The notes below the pieces were generated by a model, which saw nothing but the letters and a program-made list of their open reading frames with translations, searched no databases and was not told the DNA's origin. Below are positions 44,326 through 54,600 of a DNA stretch of 64,000 bases, piece after piece (within the stretch, counting starts at the first letter, position 1; each line of letters starts with the position of its first letter). The DNA comes from Roseivirga spongicola (GTDB lineage: Bacteria > Bacteroidota > Bacteroidia > Cytophagales > Cyclobacteriaceae). Where the stretch lies: contig NZ_LRPC01000012.1 of the NCBI RefSeq assembly GCF_001592965.1, forward strand, positions 434,001-498,000, read 5' to 3'. The translations under genes and the position numbers were made by a program.

Positions 44326-45348
44326 CTAGTCCAAAACTCCTCTAGATGCTAAAATATCTTTGGCCATGTATATAGCCGATCTCATACTTTGCTCATTGGC
44401 TAATCCTTTGCCTGCAATATTGTATGCAGTCCCATGGTCTGGAGATGTTCTGACAATTGGTAGGCCTGCAGTAAAGTTTACGCCTTCTTCAAAAGCCAGG
44501 GTTTTAAATGGTATAAGCCCTTGATCGTGATACATAGCTAAAATACCATCGAACTTGGTTTGGCTGGCCATTCCGAAAAATCCATCTGCAGGATAGGGGC
44601 CAAAAGTTAACTCACCTTTTTCTTTAAAATCGTTTATGAGAGGTCGGATAATTTCTATCTCTTCATTCCCCAAAAGGCCATCTTCTCCAGCATGTGGGTT
44701 TAGTCCTAATACGGCCACTTTGGGTTTTTGAATGCCAAAATCCTTCTTCAAAGATTGTAACATCAAATCGAGTTTCTTCCTGATAAGGTCAGCGTTCAGT
44801 TTTTCCTGAATTTGAGCTACCGAGATATGTCCTGTAGCTACTCCAATTCTTATTTGTTCACCACATAGAAACATTAGACTGTCTTGCTTGCCAAATGCCT
44901 CTGTGAAAAATTCAGTGTGTCCAGGGAATTTAAAATCATCACTCTGAATGTTGTTTTTATTGATAGGAGCTGTCACTACTCCATGAATCTTACCATCCTT
45001 AAGATCTTGCGTGGCTCTTCTAAGTGCAGCAAGAGCTAGAGCACCTGCTTCTTTTGTTTCTTCACCTGGGGCAACTTCCACATCTTCTACACAATTGATG
45101 ACATTCAGTCTATTATGTCTGATCTGGTCTGGCGAATTGGTTTGGTTGAATGAGAATTTGTCAACACCTAAAAGGTTTTTGTAATGAGAGAAAACCTTTC
45201 CGTGACCGTAAACCACCAAGTTTACTAGATCGAAAATTCTCTGATTCAATACAGATTTTATAATTACTTCAGGGCCTATTCCATTCATATCGCCAATGGT
45301 AATGCCTAAAGTGGGTATAAGTTTGGTCTCTCTGCTATTCTCCTGCAT
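44326..45348 (-). CDS. pdxA: 4-hydroxythreonine-4-phosphate dehydrogenase
   Basis: 340 residues. The N-terminal LGITIGDMNGIGPEVIIK, the zinc-ligand His in PGHTEF and MYHDQGLIPFK, and the phosphate-binding VRTSPDHGTAYNIAG are the PdxA signatures. It makes the amino-ketone precursor in the DXP-dependent pyridoxal phosphate pathway. It diverges from rsmA with an 80-bp gap. Confidence 0.96.
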   Translation of the reverse strand: MQENSRETKLIPTLGITIGDMNGIGPEVIIKSVLNQRIFDLVNLVVYGHGKVFSHYKNLLGVDKFSFNQTNSPDQIRHNRLNVINCVEDVEVAPGEETKEAGALALAALRRATQDLKDGKIHGVVTAPINKNNIQSDDFKFPGHTEFFTEAFGKQDSLMFLCGEQIRIGVATGHISVAQIQEKLNADLIRKKLDLMLQSLKKDFGIQKPKVAVLGLNPHAGEDGLLGNEEIEIIRPLINDFKEKGELTFGPYPADGFFGMASQTKFDGILAMYHDQGLIPFKTLAFEEGVNFTAGLPIVRTSPDHGTAYNIAGKGLANEQSMRSAIYMAKDILASRGVLD

Positions 45349-45386
45349 ATCAAAAGCCGATTTCGCTTTTCTTATTATTGAAGTTC

Positions 45387-45394
45387 TAACTTTG
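45387..45394 (+). promoter_or_regulatory. -7 box of rsmA promoter
   Basis: TAACTTTG, an exact TAnnTTTG, 34 bp before the ATG at 45429. A TTTC about 22 bp upstream could be the -33 box. Confidence 0.45.
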
Positions 45395-45428
45395 GGCGCA
45401 AATTACGCTTTTTTAAATATTTGTGAGC

Positions 45429-46205
45429 ATGTCATCAGTAAGACCCAAAAAACATTTAGGCCAACATTTCTTAAAAGATTTGTCAATTGCCGAGCGAATA
45501 GCTAAAGCACTCACTGGCCATGGAGAGTACAATTCGGTGCTAGAAGTTGGGCCTGGTACTGGTGTACTCACTCAATTTTTACTTAAAGAGGCTTACGAAA
45601 CTTGGGTGGTTGATATAGATAAGGAGTCTATAGCCTATCTTCAAGAGAACTTTAAAGCCTTAGAGGGCAGAATTATTGATGGTGATTTTTTGAAATACGA
45701 TTTTTTAAAAGATACAGGGGCTCCATTGGCCATTATTGGCAACTTTCCTTACAACATCTCTTCTCAGATTTTCTTTAGAATATTGGAGCTCAGAAATGAA
45801 GTACCGGAAGTAGTTTGTATGATTCAAAAGGAGGTAGCCGACCGGATTGCCGAACCTCCCGGATCTAAAACTTACGGTATCTTAAGTGTATTGCTTCAGG
45901 CTTATTATGACATCGAATACTTATTCACCGTAAAGCCAGGTGTGTTCAACCCTCCACCTAAAGTCAACTCTGGTGTAATTAGGCTAAAGAGAAATAATGT
46001 TGAAAGGCTAGACTGCGATGAAAAGCTCTTTAAACAAGTAGTTAAAGCAGGTTTTCAAATGAGGCGAAAAACGTTGCGGAATGCACTAAAACCAATAAAT
46101 TTGCCTGAAGCATTGGCAGATGATCCAATCCTTAACCTGCGGGCAGAAACACTTTCAGTTAAACAATTTGTAGACCTAACTAATAAAATCTCAGCGTGTC
46201 GTTAG
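45429..46205 (+). CDS. rsmA: 16S rRNA (adenine1518-N6/adenine1519-N6)-dimethyltransferase
   Basis: About 258 residues from ATG 45429 (GTG two codons earlier is also open). KKHLGQHFLKD at the N terminus, motif I LEVGPGTGVLT and the catalytic NFPYN are the KsgA signatures. It dimethylates two adjacent adenines of helix 45 in 16S rRNA. Its stop overlaps the mgtE start by 10 bp. Confidence 0.97.
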   Translation: MSSVRPKKHLGQHFLKDLSIAERIAKALTGHGEYNSVLEVGPGTGVLTQFLLKEAYETWVVDIDKESIAYLQENFKALEGRIIDGDFLKYDFLKDTGAPLAIIGNFPYNISSQIFFRILELRNEVPEVVCMIQKEVADRIAEPPGSKTYGILSVLLQAYYDIEYLFTVKPGVFNPPPKVNSGVIRLKRNNVERLDCDEKLFKQVVKAGFQMRRKTLRNALKPINLPEALADDPILNLRAETLSVKQFVDLTNKISACR

Positions 46206-47560
46206 AGAGAGTACCATTTGAGCTTTCTAAAGAGTATTTAGACCTCGTTTTACGGGCTGTTGAACAGCGCGATGCTGGGTTTATCAGGGATACTATGGAA
46301 GGTGTGAATCCTGCTGATATTTCTGCTTTGCTCGATGAGGTAGAAACTGATGAAGCTCGCTATGTACTCGATGTACTGAATAATGAAGTTGGTGCAGAGG
46401 TAATTGAGGAGTTAGAGGAAGATACAAGAAAAGAGTTTCTAGAAGAGTTAGAGCCCCAAGAGATTGCTCAATACATTGTAGAAATGGAGTCTGATGATGC
46501 GGTAGATATCATCAACGACCTTCCCGTGAAGACTCGAGAAGAGGTAATTGCCGCAATAGATGATCCTGAAAGCGCAGCTCACATTCAGGAGCTCATGCGC
46601 TATGATGAAGACTGTGCCGGTGGTTTGATGGCCAAAGAGATGATTGTGGCCAACATTAACTGGACGGTTATTCAAACCATAGATGAAATCAGGCGTCAGG
46701 TAGAAAATGTTGAAAAGATATACTCTGTTTACGTTGTAGACGATAAAAATAAGCTGCAAGGCAAAGTTTCAGTTAAGAAAATTATCCTCTCAAGAGATAA
46801 TACGCGAATTCTAGATATTTACGATAGTGACATCATTCATGTAGAAACCTATATGGATGAAGAAGAGGTGGCAGACATTATGCGTAAGTATGATTTAGAT
46901 GCTGTTCCCGTTGTAAACCTGCAAGGCAAGTTGGTAGGTAGAATTACCATCGATGATATTGTAGATGTTATCACTGAGCAGGCAGAAGAGGAGAGAGCCT
47001 TAATGTCTGGTATATCTGGAGACGTGGAAGAAGATGATTCCATCTGGGCTATTTCTAAAGCGCGTTTGCCTTGGTTACTCATTGGCCTAGTAGGAGGGAC
47101 TCTTGGTGCTTGGGCTATTGGTTTTTTTGAAGGAAGCTTAGAGAGAAATGCTGCGTTGGCCTTCTTTATTCCTTTGGTTATGGCTACTGGCGGTAATGTG
47201 GGGATTCAATCTTCAACCCTTGTTGTTCAAAGTTTAGCCAATCGTTCTGCATTCGAAGACTCAATCAGTAAGAGAATTGGTAGAATGTTCTTGGTGGCTA
47301 TTTTTACGGGAGTTGTTCTAGCTATTATTAGTTTCTTGATTGTTTTTCTCTGGAAAGACGATCAAACTCTTGGTACTGTAGTGGCTGTATCGCTGGTCTG
47401 TGTAGTTATGCTGGCGTCTTTTATGGGTACTGCTACACCACTTGCTCTCGATAAACTAGGTATTAACCCTGCTTTGGCCTCTGGTCCATTTATTACAACC
47501 ACAAACGATATTTTAGGTATTATCGTTTATCTGGCAATTGCTAATTTGTTACTTCCCTGA
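46196..47560 (+). CDS. mgtE: Magnesium transporter MgtE
   Basis: 454 residues from GTG 46196. The MgtE N domain of helical repeats (about 1-130) is followed by two CBS domains (about 135-255, KLQGKVSVKKII and KLVGRITIDDIVDVI) and five membrane helices (about 285-450) with the pore segment GGNVGIQSSTLVVQSL. It is a channel for magnesium gated by Mg2+ binding to the N and CBS domains. Translation is coupled to rsmA. Confidence 0.96.
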   Translation: MSLERVPFELSKEYLDLVLRAVEQRDAGFIRDTMEGVNPADISALLDEVETDEARYVLDVLNNEVGAEVIEELEEDTRKEFLEELEPQEIAQYIVEMESDDAVDIINDLPVKTREEVIAAIDDPESAAHIQELMRYDEDCAGGLMAKEMIVANINWTVIQTIDEIRRQVENVEKIYSVYVVDDKNKLQGKVSVKKIILSRDNTRILDIYDSDIIHVETYMDEEEVADIMRKYDLDAVPVVNLQGKLVGRITIDDIVDVITEQAEEERALMSGISGDVEEDDSIWAISKARLPWLLIGLVGGTLGAWAIGFFEGSLERNAALAFFIPLVMATGGNVGIQSSTLVVQSLANRSAFEDSISKRIGRMFLVAIFTGVVLAIISFLIVFLWKDDQTLGTVVAVSLVCVVMLASFMGTATPLALDKLGINPALASGPFITTTNDILGIIVYLAIANLLLP

Positions 47561-47561
47561 A

Positions 47562-48509
47562 ATGAATAAAAAGTGTCTAATTATAGATGATATGCACGAA
47601 AGCATAGTGTCGCTACTTGCCGAAATTGGTATAGAAGCTACTTATGCGCCTGGCATGACCCGAGCTGAAATTCTCAACACCGTTGGTGATTATGAAGGAA
47701 TTCTGGTTCGATCCAAAACTACTATAGATAAAGAGTTTATAGACCATGCCCAAAAGCTCGAATTTATAGGTAGAGCTGGTGCAGGCTTAGATAAGATCGA
47801 TGTTGAATATGTAGAAAGTAAGAACATTGAAATACTAAATGCACCAGAAGGTAATAGGGATGCTTTGGCTGAACATGCCGTAGGTTTGTTGCTCAGTATG
47901 TTGAACAATATCAATGCAGCAGACCAGCAGGTAAGAAACTGGATTTGGGACAGGGAAGGAAACAGAGGAGTAGAGCTTTCCGACAAAACCGTGGGTATTG
48001 TTGGCTACGGATACATGGGGCAGGCATTTGTTCAAAGGTTGCGCGCTTTCGACTGTAGAATTCTTGTTTACGATAAGTATAAGAAGGGTTTCGGAACAAA
48101 AAAGGTAGAAGAGGTTAGTTTAGAAAAGCTCTTTAGTAAGACAGATATTCTGAGTCTTCATGTGCCTTTGACACCAGAAACTAGAAGTTGGATAAACAAA
48201 GATTTCATTCAGCAGTTTAGAAAAGATATTCATGTATTGAACACAGCAAGAGGAGAGATTTTGCCCATCAAAGATCTATTGGAGTTACTTGATGACGGCA
48301 AAGTTTTAGGCGCTGCTTTAGATGTGTTGGAGAAAGAGAAATTCAATCAATTATCTGATGAAGAAAAGACTCGATTCGAAGACTTATTCAGTAGAAAGAA
48401 CGTTGTGCTTTCGCCACATGTGGCAGGCTGGACTTTTGCTTCGTACAAGAGAATTAATGAAGTATTGGTGAGCAAAATAGCGACTCACTACCGCATAGAG
48501 GCTAATTAG
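47562..48509 (+). CDS. D-3-phosphoglycerate dehydrogenase-like 2-hydroxyacid dehydrogenase
   Basis: About 315 residues from ATG 47562, immediately after the mgtE stop (an internal frame reaches 47538). The D-2-hydroxyacid dehydrogenase catalytic Arg is in ILVRSKT and GRAGAGLDKID. The NAD motif is VGIVGYGYMGQAF. The C-terminal HVAGWTFAS holds the catalytic His. There is no C-terminal ACT domain, so it is the short type. Serine synthesis is likely, but other D-2-hydroxy acids are possible. Confidence 0.88.
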   Translation: MNKKCLIIDDMHESIVSLLAEIGIEATYAPGMTRAEILNTVGDYEGILVRSKTTIDKEFIDHAQKLEFIGRAGAGLDKIDVEYVESKNIEILNAPEGNRDALAEHAVGLLLSMLNNINAADQQVRNWIWDREGNRGVELSDKTVGIVGYGYMGQAFVQRLRAFDCRILVYDKYKKGFGTKKVEEVSLEKLFSKTDILSLHVPLTPETRSWINKDFIQQFRKDIHVLNTARGEILPIKDLLELLDDGKVLGAALDVLEKEKFNQLSDEEKTRFEDLFSRKNVVLSPHVAGWTFASYKRINEVLVSKIATHYRIEAN

Positions 48510-48513
48510 GGTA

Positions 48514-48546
48514 GTTTCCAGTTATCCGAAAAATAGCTTAACTTTG
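48514..48546 (+). promoter_or_regulatory. Promoter upstream of greA
   Basis: TTTC (48514-48517), 21 bp, TAACTTTG (48539-48546), an exact TAnnTTTG. Transcription would start near 48552, just before a small ATCGC/GCGAT hairpin. Confidence 0.5.
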
Positions 48547-48588
48547 TGGCTACTTAATCGCTCACGAGGCGATTTTATTTGTTTTAAG

Positions 48589-48617
48589 CGGTTTCGTTTC
48601 GAGACCGTTGTTTTTTT
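48589..48617 (+). terminator. Terminator-like hairpin in the greA leader
   Basis: Stem CGGTTTCG / CGAGACCG with loop TTT, followed by TTG and seven T. It lies 25 bp before the greA start codon and about 40 bases after the predicted transcription start. It may act as an attenuator or end a short RNA. Confidence 0.5.
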
Positions 48618-48641
48618 GTAGAAACACTAAATAATAGAGAT

Positions 48642-49118
48642 ATGTCAAGTGTAAGTTATTACACCGAAGAAGGTTTGAAGAAGTTGAAAGATGAACTTCA
48701 AGAGCTAAAGACGAAAGGAAGAGCCGATATGGCCAAGCAAATTGCTGAAGCCAGAGATAAAGGCGACTTGAGTGAAAATGCTGAATATGATGCGGCCAAA
48801 GATGCTCAAGGTCTTATGGAAATGCGTATTTCTGAACTAGAAGGCTTAGTAGGAAATGCTAGAATTAAGAAACAAGAAGATGTAGACCTTTCTAAGGTGT
48901 CAATTCTTTCTACCGTTAAAATCAAGAACTTGAAAAACGGCATGGAAGTAAAATATACGCTAGTATCTGAAAAAGAGGCCGACCTTAAATCTGGCAAGAT
49001 TTCTTACGAATCTCCAATCGGCAAGGGGCTATTGAACAAGAAAGTAGGAGAGGTAGCAGAAGTAAAAGCACCTGCTGGCGTAATGGAATTTGAAGTTCTA
49101 GACATCACGCTAGACTAA
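48642..49118 (+). CDS. greA: Transcription elongation factor GreA
   Basis: 158 residues. The N-terminal coiled coil carries the acidic tip GDLSENAEYDAAKD, and the C-terminal FKBP-like domain ends with VMEFEVLDITLD. It stimulates RNA polymerase to cleave backtracked RNA. The upstream leader has its own promoter and hairpins. It is followed after 6 bp by the HIT gene. Confidence 0.97.
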   Translation: MSSVSYYTEEGLKKLKDELQELKTKGRADMAKQIAEARDKGDLSENAEYDAAKDAQGLMEMRISELEGLVGNARIKKQEDVDLSKVSILSTVKIKNLKNGMEVKYTLVSEKEADLKSGKISYESPIGKGLLNKKVGEVAEVKAPAGVMEFEVLDITLD

Positions 49119-49124
49119 GTTATT

Positions 49125-49520
49125 ATGGCAAGTATCTTCACCCGAATTATTAACAGAGAAATTCCTGGTTACATAGTAGCTGAGAATGAGGATGCCATTG
49201 CTTTTTTGGATATCAACCCTCTAAATGAGGGACATACTTTAGTAGTACCCAAAAAAGAAGTGGATAAGCTCTTTGATTTGGATGAAGATACTTACCTCAA
49301 ATTACAAGCATTCACACACAAGGTTGCACAGGCTATTGAAAAGACCATCCCTTGCCTAAGGGTTGGAGTAGCTGTTATTGGACTCGAAGTGCCTCATGCA
49401 CACATACACCTTATCCCGCTTCATGGTATGCATGATATTGATTTCGGCAGACCAAAACTTAAATTAAGCCAAGAAGAGTTCGAAATTATTGCTCAGAAGA
49501 TCTCATCAAATATGGCGTAG
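49125..49520 (+). CDS. HIT-family nucleotide hydrolase (HINT-like)
   Basis: 131 residues with the histidine triad HAHIHLIPLH (His91, His93, His95). The N-terminal FTRIINREIPGYIV and DINPLNEGHTLVVPKK are typical HIT. It hydrolyses AMP-type phosphoramidates or dinucleotides; the physiological substrate is unclear. It is co-transcribed with greA. Confidence 0.94.
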   Translation: MASIFTRIINREIPGYIVAENEDAIAFLDINPLNEGHTLVVPKKEVDKLFDLDEDTYLKLQAFTHKVAQAIEKTIPCLRVGVAVIGLEVPHAHIHLIPLHGMHDIDFGRPKLKLSQEEFEIIAQKISSNMA

Positions 49521-49609
49521 CTACCGAGGCCTGAATAAATAATTCAATCTTAATACGCTATTGGCGTCTTTTATAGTGCCATGTTTTACTTTCGGACAAA
49601 ACATTCTTG

Positions 49610-50179
49610 GTGAAACAAGAGCAAGCTAAATTAGTATCGGACCGGGAGTTAATCCATTTAATTCAATCTGGAAATAGAATGGCCTTTAACTTATTGTATG
49701 ATAAGTTTTGGGAAGAGCTCTTCTATTATGCATTCAATGTTTTGAATGACAGGTCTTTGGCAGAAGATGTACTGCATGATGTGTTCACCAATCTGTGGGT
49801 TAAGCGTGAATCTTTAGAAATATCAAACCTTAAGAGCTATCTTCTTGTAGCTGTTAGAAATAAGAGTATTTCTCAACTTTCTAAAGTGACCTTCACAGCA
49901 ATAGACGAAGTCATAATTGACGGACTTTCCAGCGCTCCCGATGGGGAAACTCAGCTCAATGAAGAAGATTTAAGAGCCGTTATAGAAAGTGCAGCAGCGT
50001 CTTTACCTGAACGCTGCAAAGAAATTTTTCTCATGAGTAGGTTCAAAGAATTGAGCAACTCTGAAATAGCTGAGTATTACAATATTTCCGTTCGCACCGT
50101 AGAAAATCAAATCTCTCTAGCACTAAAACATATTAGAAAGTCGGTACGCGATGTGGGTTTTATAGTGCTTTTTCTATAA
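49610..50179 (+). CDS. FecI-like ECF RNA polymerase sigma factor
   Basis: About 189 residues from GTG 49610 (a TTG at 49607 is in the same frame). Sigma-2 region is MAFNLLYDKFWEELFYYAFNVLNDRSLAEDVLHDVFTNLW, and sigma-4 has SNSEIAEYYNISVRTVENQISLALKHIRK. It is the Bacteroidota FecI type, which is released by a surface signal through FecR. It starts the FecI-FecR-SusC-SusD locus and is presumed to drive transcription of susC and the genes after it. Confidence 0.93.
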   Translation: MKQEQAKLVSDRELIHLIQSGNRMAFNLLYDKFWEELFYYAFNVLNDRSLAEDVLHDVFTNLWVKRESLEISNLKSYLLVAVRNKSISQLSKVTFTAIDEVIIDGLSSAPDGETQLNEEDLRAVIESAAASLPERCKEIFLMSRFKELSNSEIAEYYNISVRTVENQISLALKHIRKSVRDVGFIVLFL

Positions 50180-50354
50180 CTGTTAGTGTCTACAGTCACC
50201 CCCCCCTCGGTACTTTACTCTGAGTTAACATCTAAGCACTAAAGTGACCGATTCATATCCCAAAAGTTACCCTAATATTAAATAGCAAAAACCTTCAAAA
50301 TATCTGTGTGAGTTCTTGTCGCTAGCTCAGTCCTTATTCTGAAAAGCAGAAGAA

Positions 50355-51476
50355 ATGACCAAGCGGCAATTTTTAGAATTGGTAAAAAAGTATGACGAAG
50401 GCAAGTGCTCTCCGCAAGAAGAGGCACAGCTAATAGCATACTGTGAGAAGGTGCAAGTTAAGCAGAGGCTTAAGATCAATTCCACTTTAGGTGAATCAGA
50501 GAAAAATAAAGTAAGAGTTAACCTCTTAAAGCGAATTGATAAATCTATAGACCAAATTGATTCGAAAAATAGGTCTGGTTGGCTAAAGTGGGGTTACGCT
50601 GCAGCATTATTCTTAGTGCTTGCTACGGCAGTATTTTTAGTTAGGCAGTATTCGCAGCCTACATTGTCCGACTTCTCAAATCAGATTACCCTTAAAATGG
50701 GAACCGAAGACTTGCTAGTCTTGAATAACTCAGACGAAAAGCAACTTATTGAAGTCAACGGTGAGCTTATAGCTTCTGTAGAAGATGGGGTGCTGGTTTA
50801 TGAAAACAAAAGTTTGCCAATCGAGACCCATCAACTAAATGTCCCTTACGGTAAAACATTTCAGGTCAAATTATCAGAAGGTTCCCAGGTTCATCTTAAT
50901 GCAGGAACATCTTTTAGCTATCAAACTAGTTACTTGCCTAGTCCGAACCGATTGGTGTCCGTCAACGGAGAAGCATTTTTAGAGGTAAGCAAGAATGCAG
51001 ATCAACCCTTTGTAGTTCAAGCAAATGGTTTCAAAGTAAGAGTACTGGGTACAGCTTTCAATATCAATACCTATCAGGAAAATGAGGTTGACGAAGTTGT
51101 TCTGATTGAAGGAGAAGTTGGTCTGTATACAGAGACTAGTTTTTCCCGTGACAAAAGCACCATTCTAAAGCCTGGGTTCAAAGCCACTTTCAATAAAGAT
51201 AGCCTACTATTTTCTACAGAACCTACGGTAACTGCTCCCTACACGGCTTGGACAAACGGTGAATTGATCATCAGGAACATGGCGTTTAGTGGCTTGCTCA
51301 AAATTCTTGAGCGCAGGTTCAACATAGAAATAGAGAATACTAATGCGGAGTTAAACGGAGAGCTTATTAGTGCCAATTTCGGCCAAAATCCGACTCTAGA
51401 GCAAGTGATGAACGATTTAGCCGTGCTCTATAAAATTTCATTCGAAATCAACGAAAACCAAATAACGATCCAATAA
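50355..51476 (+). CDS. FecR-family anti-sigma factor
   Basis: 373 residues. An N-terminal cytoplasmic anti-sigma part (KYDEGKCSPQEEAQLIAYC) is followed by one membrane helix (about 76-96) and a periplasmic FecR domain (VPYGKTFQVKLSEGSQVHLNAGTSFSY, NGEAFLEVSKNADQPFVVQANGFKVRVLGTAFNI). A DUF4974 domain (MAFSGLLKILERRFNIEIE) is at the C terminus. It relays the signal from the STN domain of the nearby SusC to the FecI factor. Confidence 0.94.
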   Translation: MTKRQFLELVKKYDEGKCSPQEEAQLIAYCEKVQVKQRLKINSTLGESEKNKVRVNLLKRIDKSIDQIDSKNRSGWLKWGYAAALFLVLATAVFLVRQYSQPTLSDFSNQITLKMGTEDLLVLNNSDEKQLIEVNGELIASVEDGVLVYENKSLPIETHQLNVPYGKTFQVKLSEGSQVHLNAGTSFSYQTSYLPSPNRLVSVNGEAFLEVSKNADQPFVVQANGFKVRVLGTAFNINTYQENEVDEVVLIEGEVGLYTETSFSRDKSTILKPGFKATFNKDSLLFSTEPTVTAPYTAWTNGELIIRNMAFSGLLKILERRFNIEIENTNAELNGELISANFGQNPTLEQVMNDLAVLYKISFEINENQITIQ

Positions 51477-51481
51477 CCAAA

Positions 51482-51580
51482 ATGAAATATGCCTATGTAA
51501 AATCAGGAAGACCATCAGACAGCATATCCCTAAAAAACAAATCGGAAAATGTGGGGACATCTTCCGACTCAGGGATGTGA
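51482..51580 (+). CDS. Possible 32-residue leader ORF with hairpin
   Basis: ATG at 51482, 5 bp after the fecR stop, opens a frame MKYAYVKSGRPSDS...DSGM ending with TGA at 51578. Its last third lies in a stem-loop (51542-51567, TCGGAA/TTCCGA arms with ATGT/ACAT inside and a GGGG loop). It could be a translated leader peptide of susC or simply non-coding leader. No ribosome binding site is clear. Confidence 0.3.
   Translation: MKYAYVKSGRPSDSISLKNKSENVGTSSDSGM
51542..51567 (+). promoter_or_regulatory. Strong stem-loop in the susC leader
   Basis: Arms TCGGAA-A-ATGT / ACAT-C-TTCCGA with loop GGGG, giving ten base pairs and one mismatch. No T tail follows, so it is not a terminator. It lies 53 bp before the susC ATG and could regulate translation or RNA stability. 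Confidence 0.55.
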
Positions 51581-51619
51581 AGAAATTTCTTTCAACCACC
51601 AATTACGAATTATAAAACT

Positions 51620-54600
51620 ATGAAAAAAATCAAATCACCTTGTAAGCTCAGGCCAAAATTCAGCTCAGGCCTGTTATTACAGATACTAGCTATGGTGTTG
51701 TTCTTTGGCTTTTCAAAGGCCAATGCCTCCAATATAACCTGGCAAGGCGCCAAGGTTACTTTACACTTAGAAAGCATACAAGTAAACAAGCTTTTAGATG
51801 TTCTAGAAGACTCAACAGACTACAGGTTCATTTATAAAGTGAGTGATGTAGATCTGGATAGAAAAGTATCGGTCAATGTTCAAGATGAGCCGATAGAAAA
51901 GGTACTCAAGTCTATCTTTAAAGGTACTTACACTGTTTTTAGAATTGTCGAGAATAAGGTTTACCTCACTAAATCCGATGAAGCCGAGGTTGGTAATGAA
52001 TCTAAAGCGTTAGCCACAACTATTAGTGGTAAGGTTAGAGATACGGAGAATAATCCTCTTCCAGGTGCTTCGGTTCTTCAAAAAGGCACAACGAATGGTG
52101 TAATAGCCGATGCAAATGGTAACTATAGTTTAACTGTACCAGTAGATTCGTTCACCGTTAGGGTGTCATTTGTTGGTTATACCACTGTAGAGAGAACTAT
52201 TACGGCATCATCTTCCAAACTAGATTTTGTCTTGAAAGAAGAGAGCCTAGGCTTAGAAGATGTGGTGGTGATAGGTTACGGAACCAACTCTAAAGAAAAA
52301 ATGACTGGTGCTGTTTCTAGTGTAGATGCTACTGCTATTGAACAATATACTAGTACTAATGTAGATCAAGCGATTGTAGGTCGGGTTGCTGGAGTAGATA
52401 TCCTTACCAACGCCAGAAATCCAGGTGATGGTAACACTATAACTATTAGAGGAGCAGGGTCTATCACGAGAGAAACGAACCCGCTAGTGGTGGTAGATGG
52501 CTTTCCCTTAGCGGAAGGTAGTTCATTGAATATTATTAATACCAATGATATTGAGCGAGTTGATGTGCTAAAGGATGCTGCCTCTACGGCTATTTACGGT
52601 TCTCGTGCGGCCAATGGGCTTATTATGATTACTACTAAAAAAGGTAAGAAAAGAGGCCCGACTATTAATTTTAGTTCTGTTTTTGGTTTGCAAGAGCGTT
52701 CTGGTTCTTATGATTTGCTGAATGCTTATGATGCAGCCAAGTTTTTTGCCGATGGCCGAAACAATGCATATCTAAAAAATCACCCTGATGCTGATATCAA
52801 CGATACAGAAGCTGAGCGTCTGGCAAAAGGAGCCAATGTAAGAGAGCTTTTACTCGATTATACTTTGCCATACTTGAATGGCGAACAAGGGCTTACCGAT
52901 TTCGATTGGGAAGATGCTGTTTACAGAACTGGTAATATTCAGAACCATTACTTAAACATTTCTGGAGCAAATGATGGTACGGATTACTCGGTTTCCTTAG
53001 GCTACAGCGATGAGGAGGGTATAGTAATTACTGCAGATCAGAAGCGATATACACTTAACCTTAAAACCAACACAGACATCAGTGATCAAGTGAGATTTGG
53101 GGTGAACGTAAATGGCATGTATGCAGAAAGAGGACTTACCAACGGAAGTAACAACTATCGTTTTCCGATAGACCCCGCTGGAAGAGCCATGGTTTATATG
53201 TTCCCATTCTTTTCGGCTTACGATGCTGAAAACGGAGCTGCTCATGGTTATAGTGTAGAAGAGCAAATACTGGCTAACCGTCCATACAATGCTAACATGC
53301 AGGAGAATCCGGTAGCTATGGCAGAGCTCTCTAAATACAAGCGAGAAGAGTTCAATACCTTTGGGAACGCCTATGTAGAGTTTGAGCCTATCAACAACCT
53401 AAAGTTGAAGTCGTCTTTGGGTTACCTTTACAACAACAAGTTTACAGATCAATTTGCGCCTATGCTTACAGGTTCTTACCGTAGGCTAATTAGCGAGCGA
53501 GATACTCGCCAAGGTTCTGAATCTAGAAACGACAGGTTAGATGTACTTTGGGAGAATACCTTAGACTATAAGTTCGATGTTAAGGAGCATTCATTCAACG
53601 TGCTTTTGGGGCAGAGTTACCAAAGCAGCGCATACAAATCCTTGAGTGTAACGGGTGCTGATTTCCCGAACGACATTATCCAGAACATAGATGGATCTAC
53701 AATTCAAACAGCCGATGCCTCAAGAAGCAAGTGGGTGCAAATCTCTTATTTCTCAAGGTTGCTCTATAACTTCAAAAACACTTACTTCTTAACAGGTTCT
53801 ATTAGAACTGACGGTTCTTCCCGCTTTGGAGAGGATAACCGATTTGGAACTTTTGGTTCATTCTCTGCTGGTTGGGTTTTTACCAACGAGAGTTTCTTCC
53901 CTCAAAACGATATCTTAACCTTTGGTAAGCTGCGCTATAGCTGGGGTACAACGGGTAATAACCAGATCGGGAATTACGCTCAGTACGCGTCAATCGGAAC
54001 TGGGCGCGATTATCCTTTTAATGGAGCACTTCATCCAGGAGCAAGTCCATCTAGTGCGCCATCTCCTGGTCTTACATGGGAAACCAATACTTCGCACAAT
54101 TTTGGGGTAGATTTCAGTATTTATGATGTGCTAGATGTAGAGGTGAATCATTACATCGCCAACATTAGCAATCTTTTGCTAGATAGACCTGTGCCAACAC
54201 ATACAGGCTTTAGTAGCTCACTTCAAAATGTTGGTGAGATGGAAAATAAAGGTTGGGAGTTTATCCTAAACACAGCAGGGCTTAAAGTTGGTGAGCTAGA
54301 GATTGGTTTGAATGCCAACCTTTCAACCAACCAGAATGAAATTATTTCATTGGGTGGTGCCGAAGAACTGTATGAAGGTGGAAGCCAAAGATTTATTACG
54401 CAAGTAGGAGGCTCTTTAGCCAACCTTTACGGGTACAAAATAATTGGCCTTTTAAAATCACAAGAAGAGGTAGATGAATATTTATCTAGAAAGTCTACTA
54501 CACTTTCGGCCGAAGTAGGAGACTACATTTTCCAAGATACCGATGGCAATGATGTAATTAACGCTGATGATAGAGTCTCACTAGGCGATTATAATGCTGA

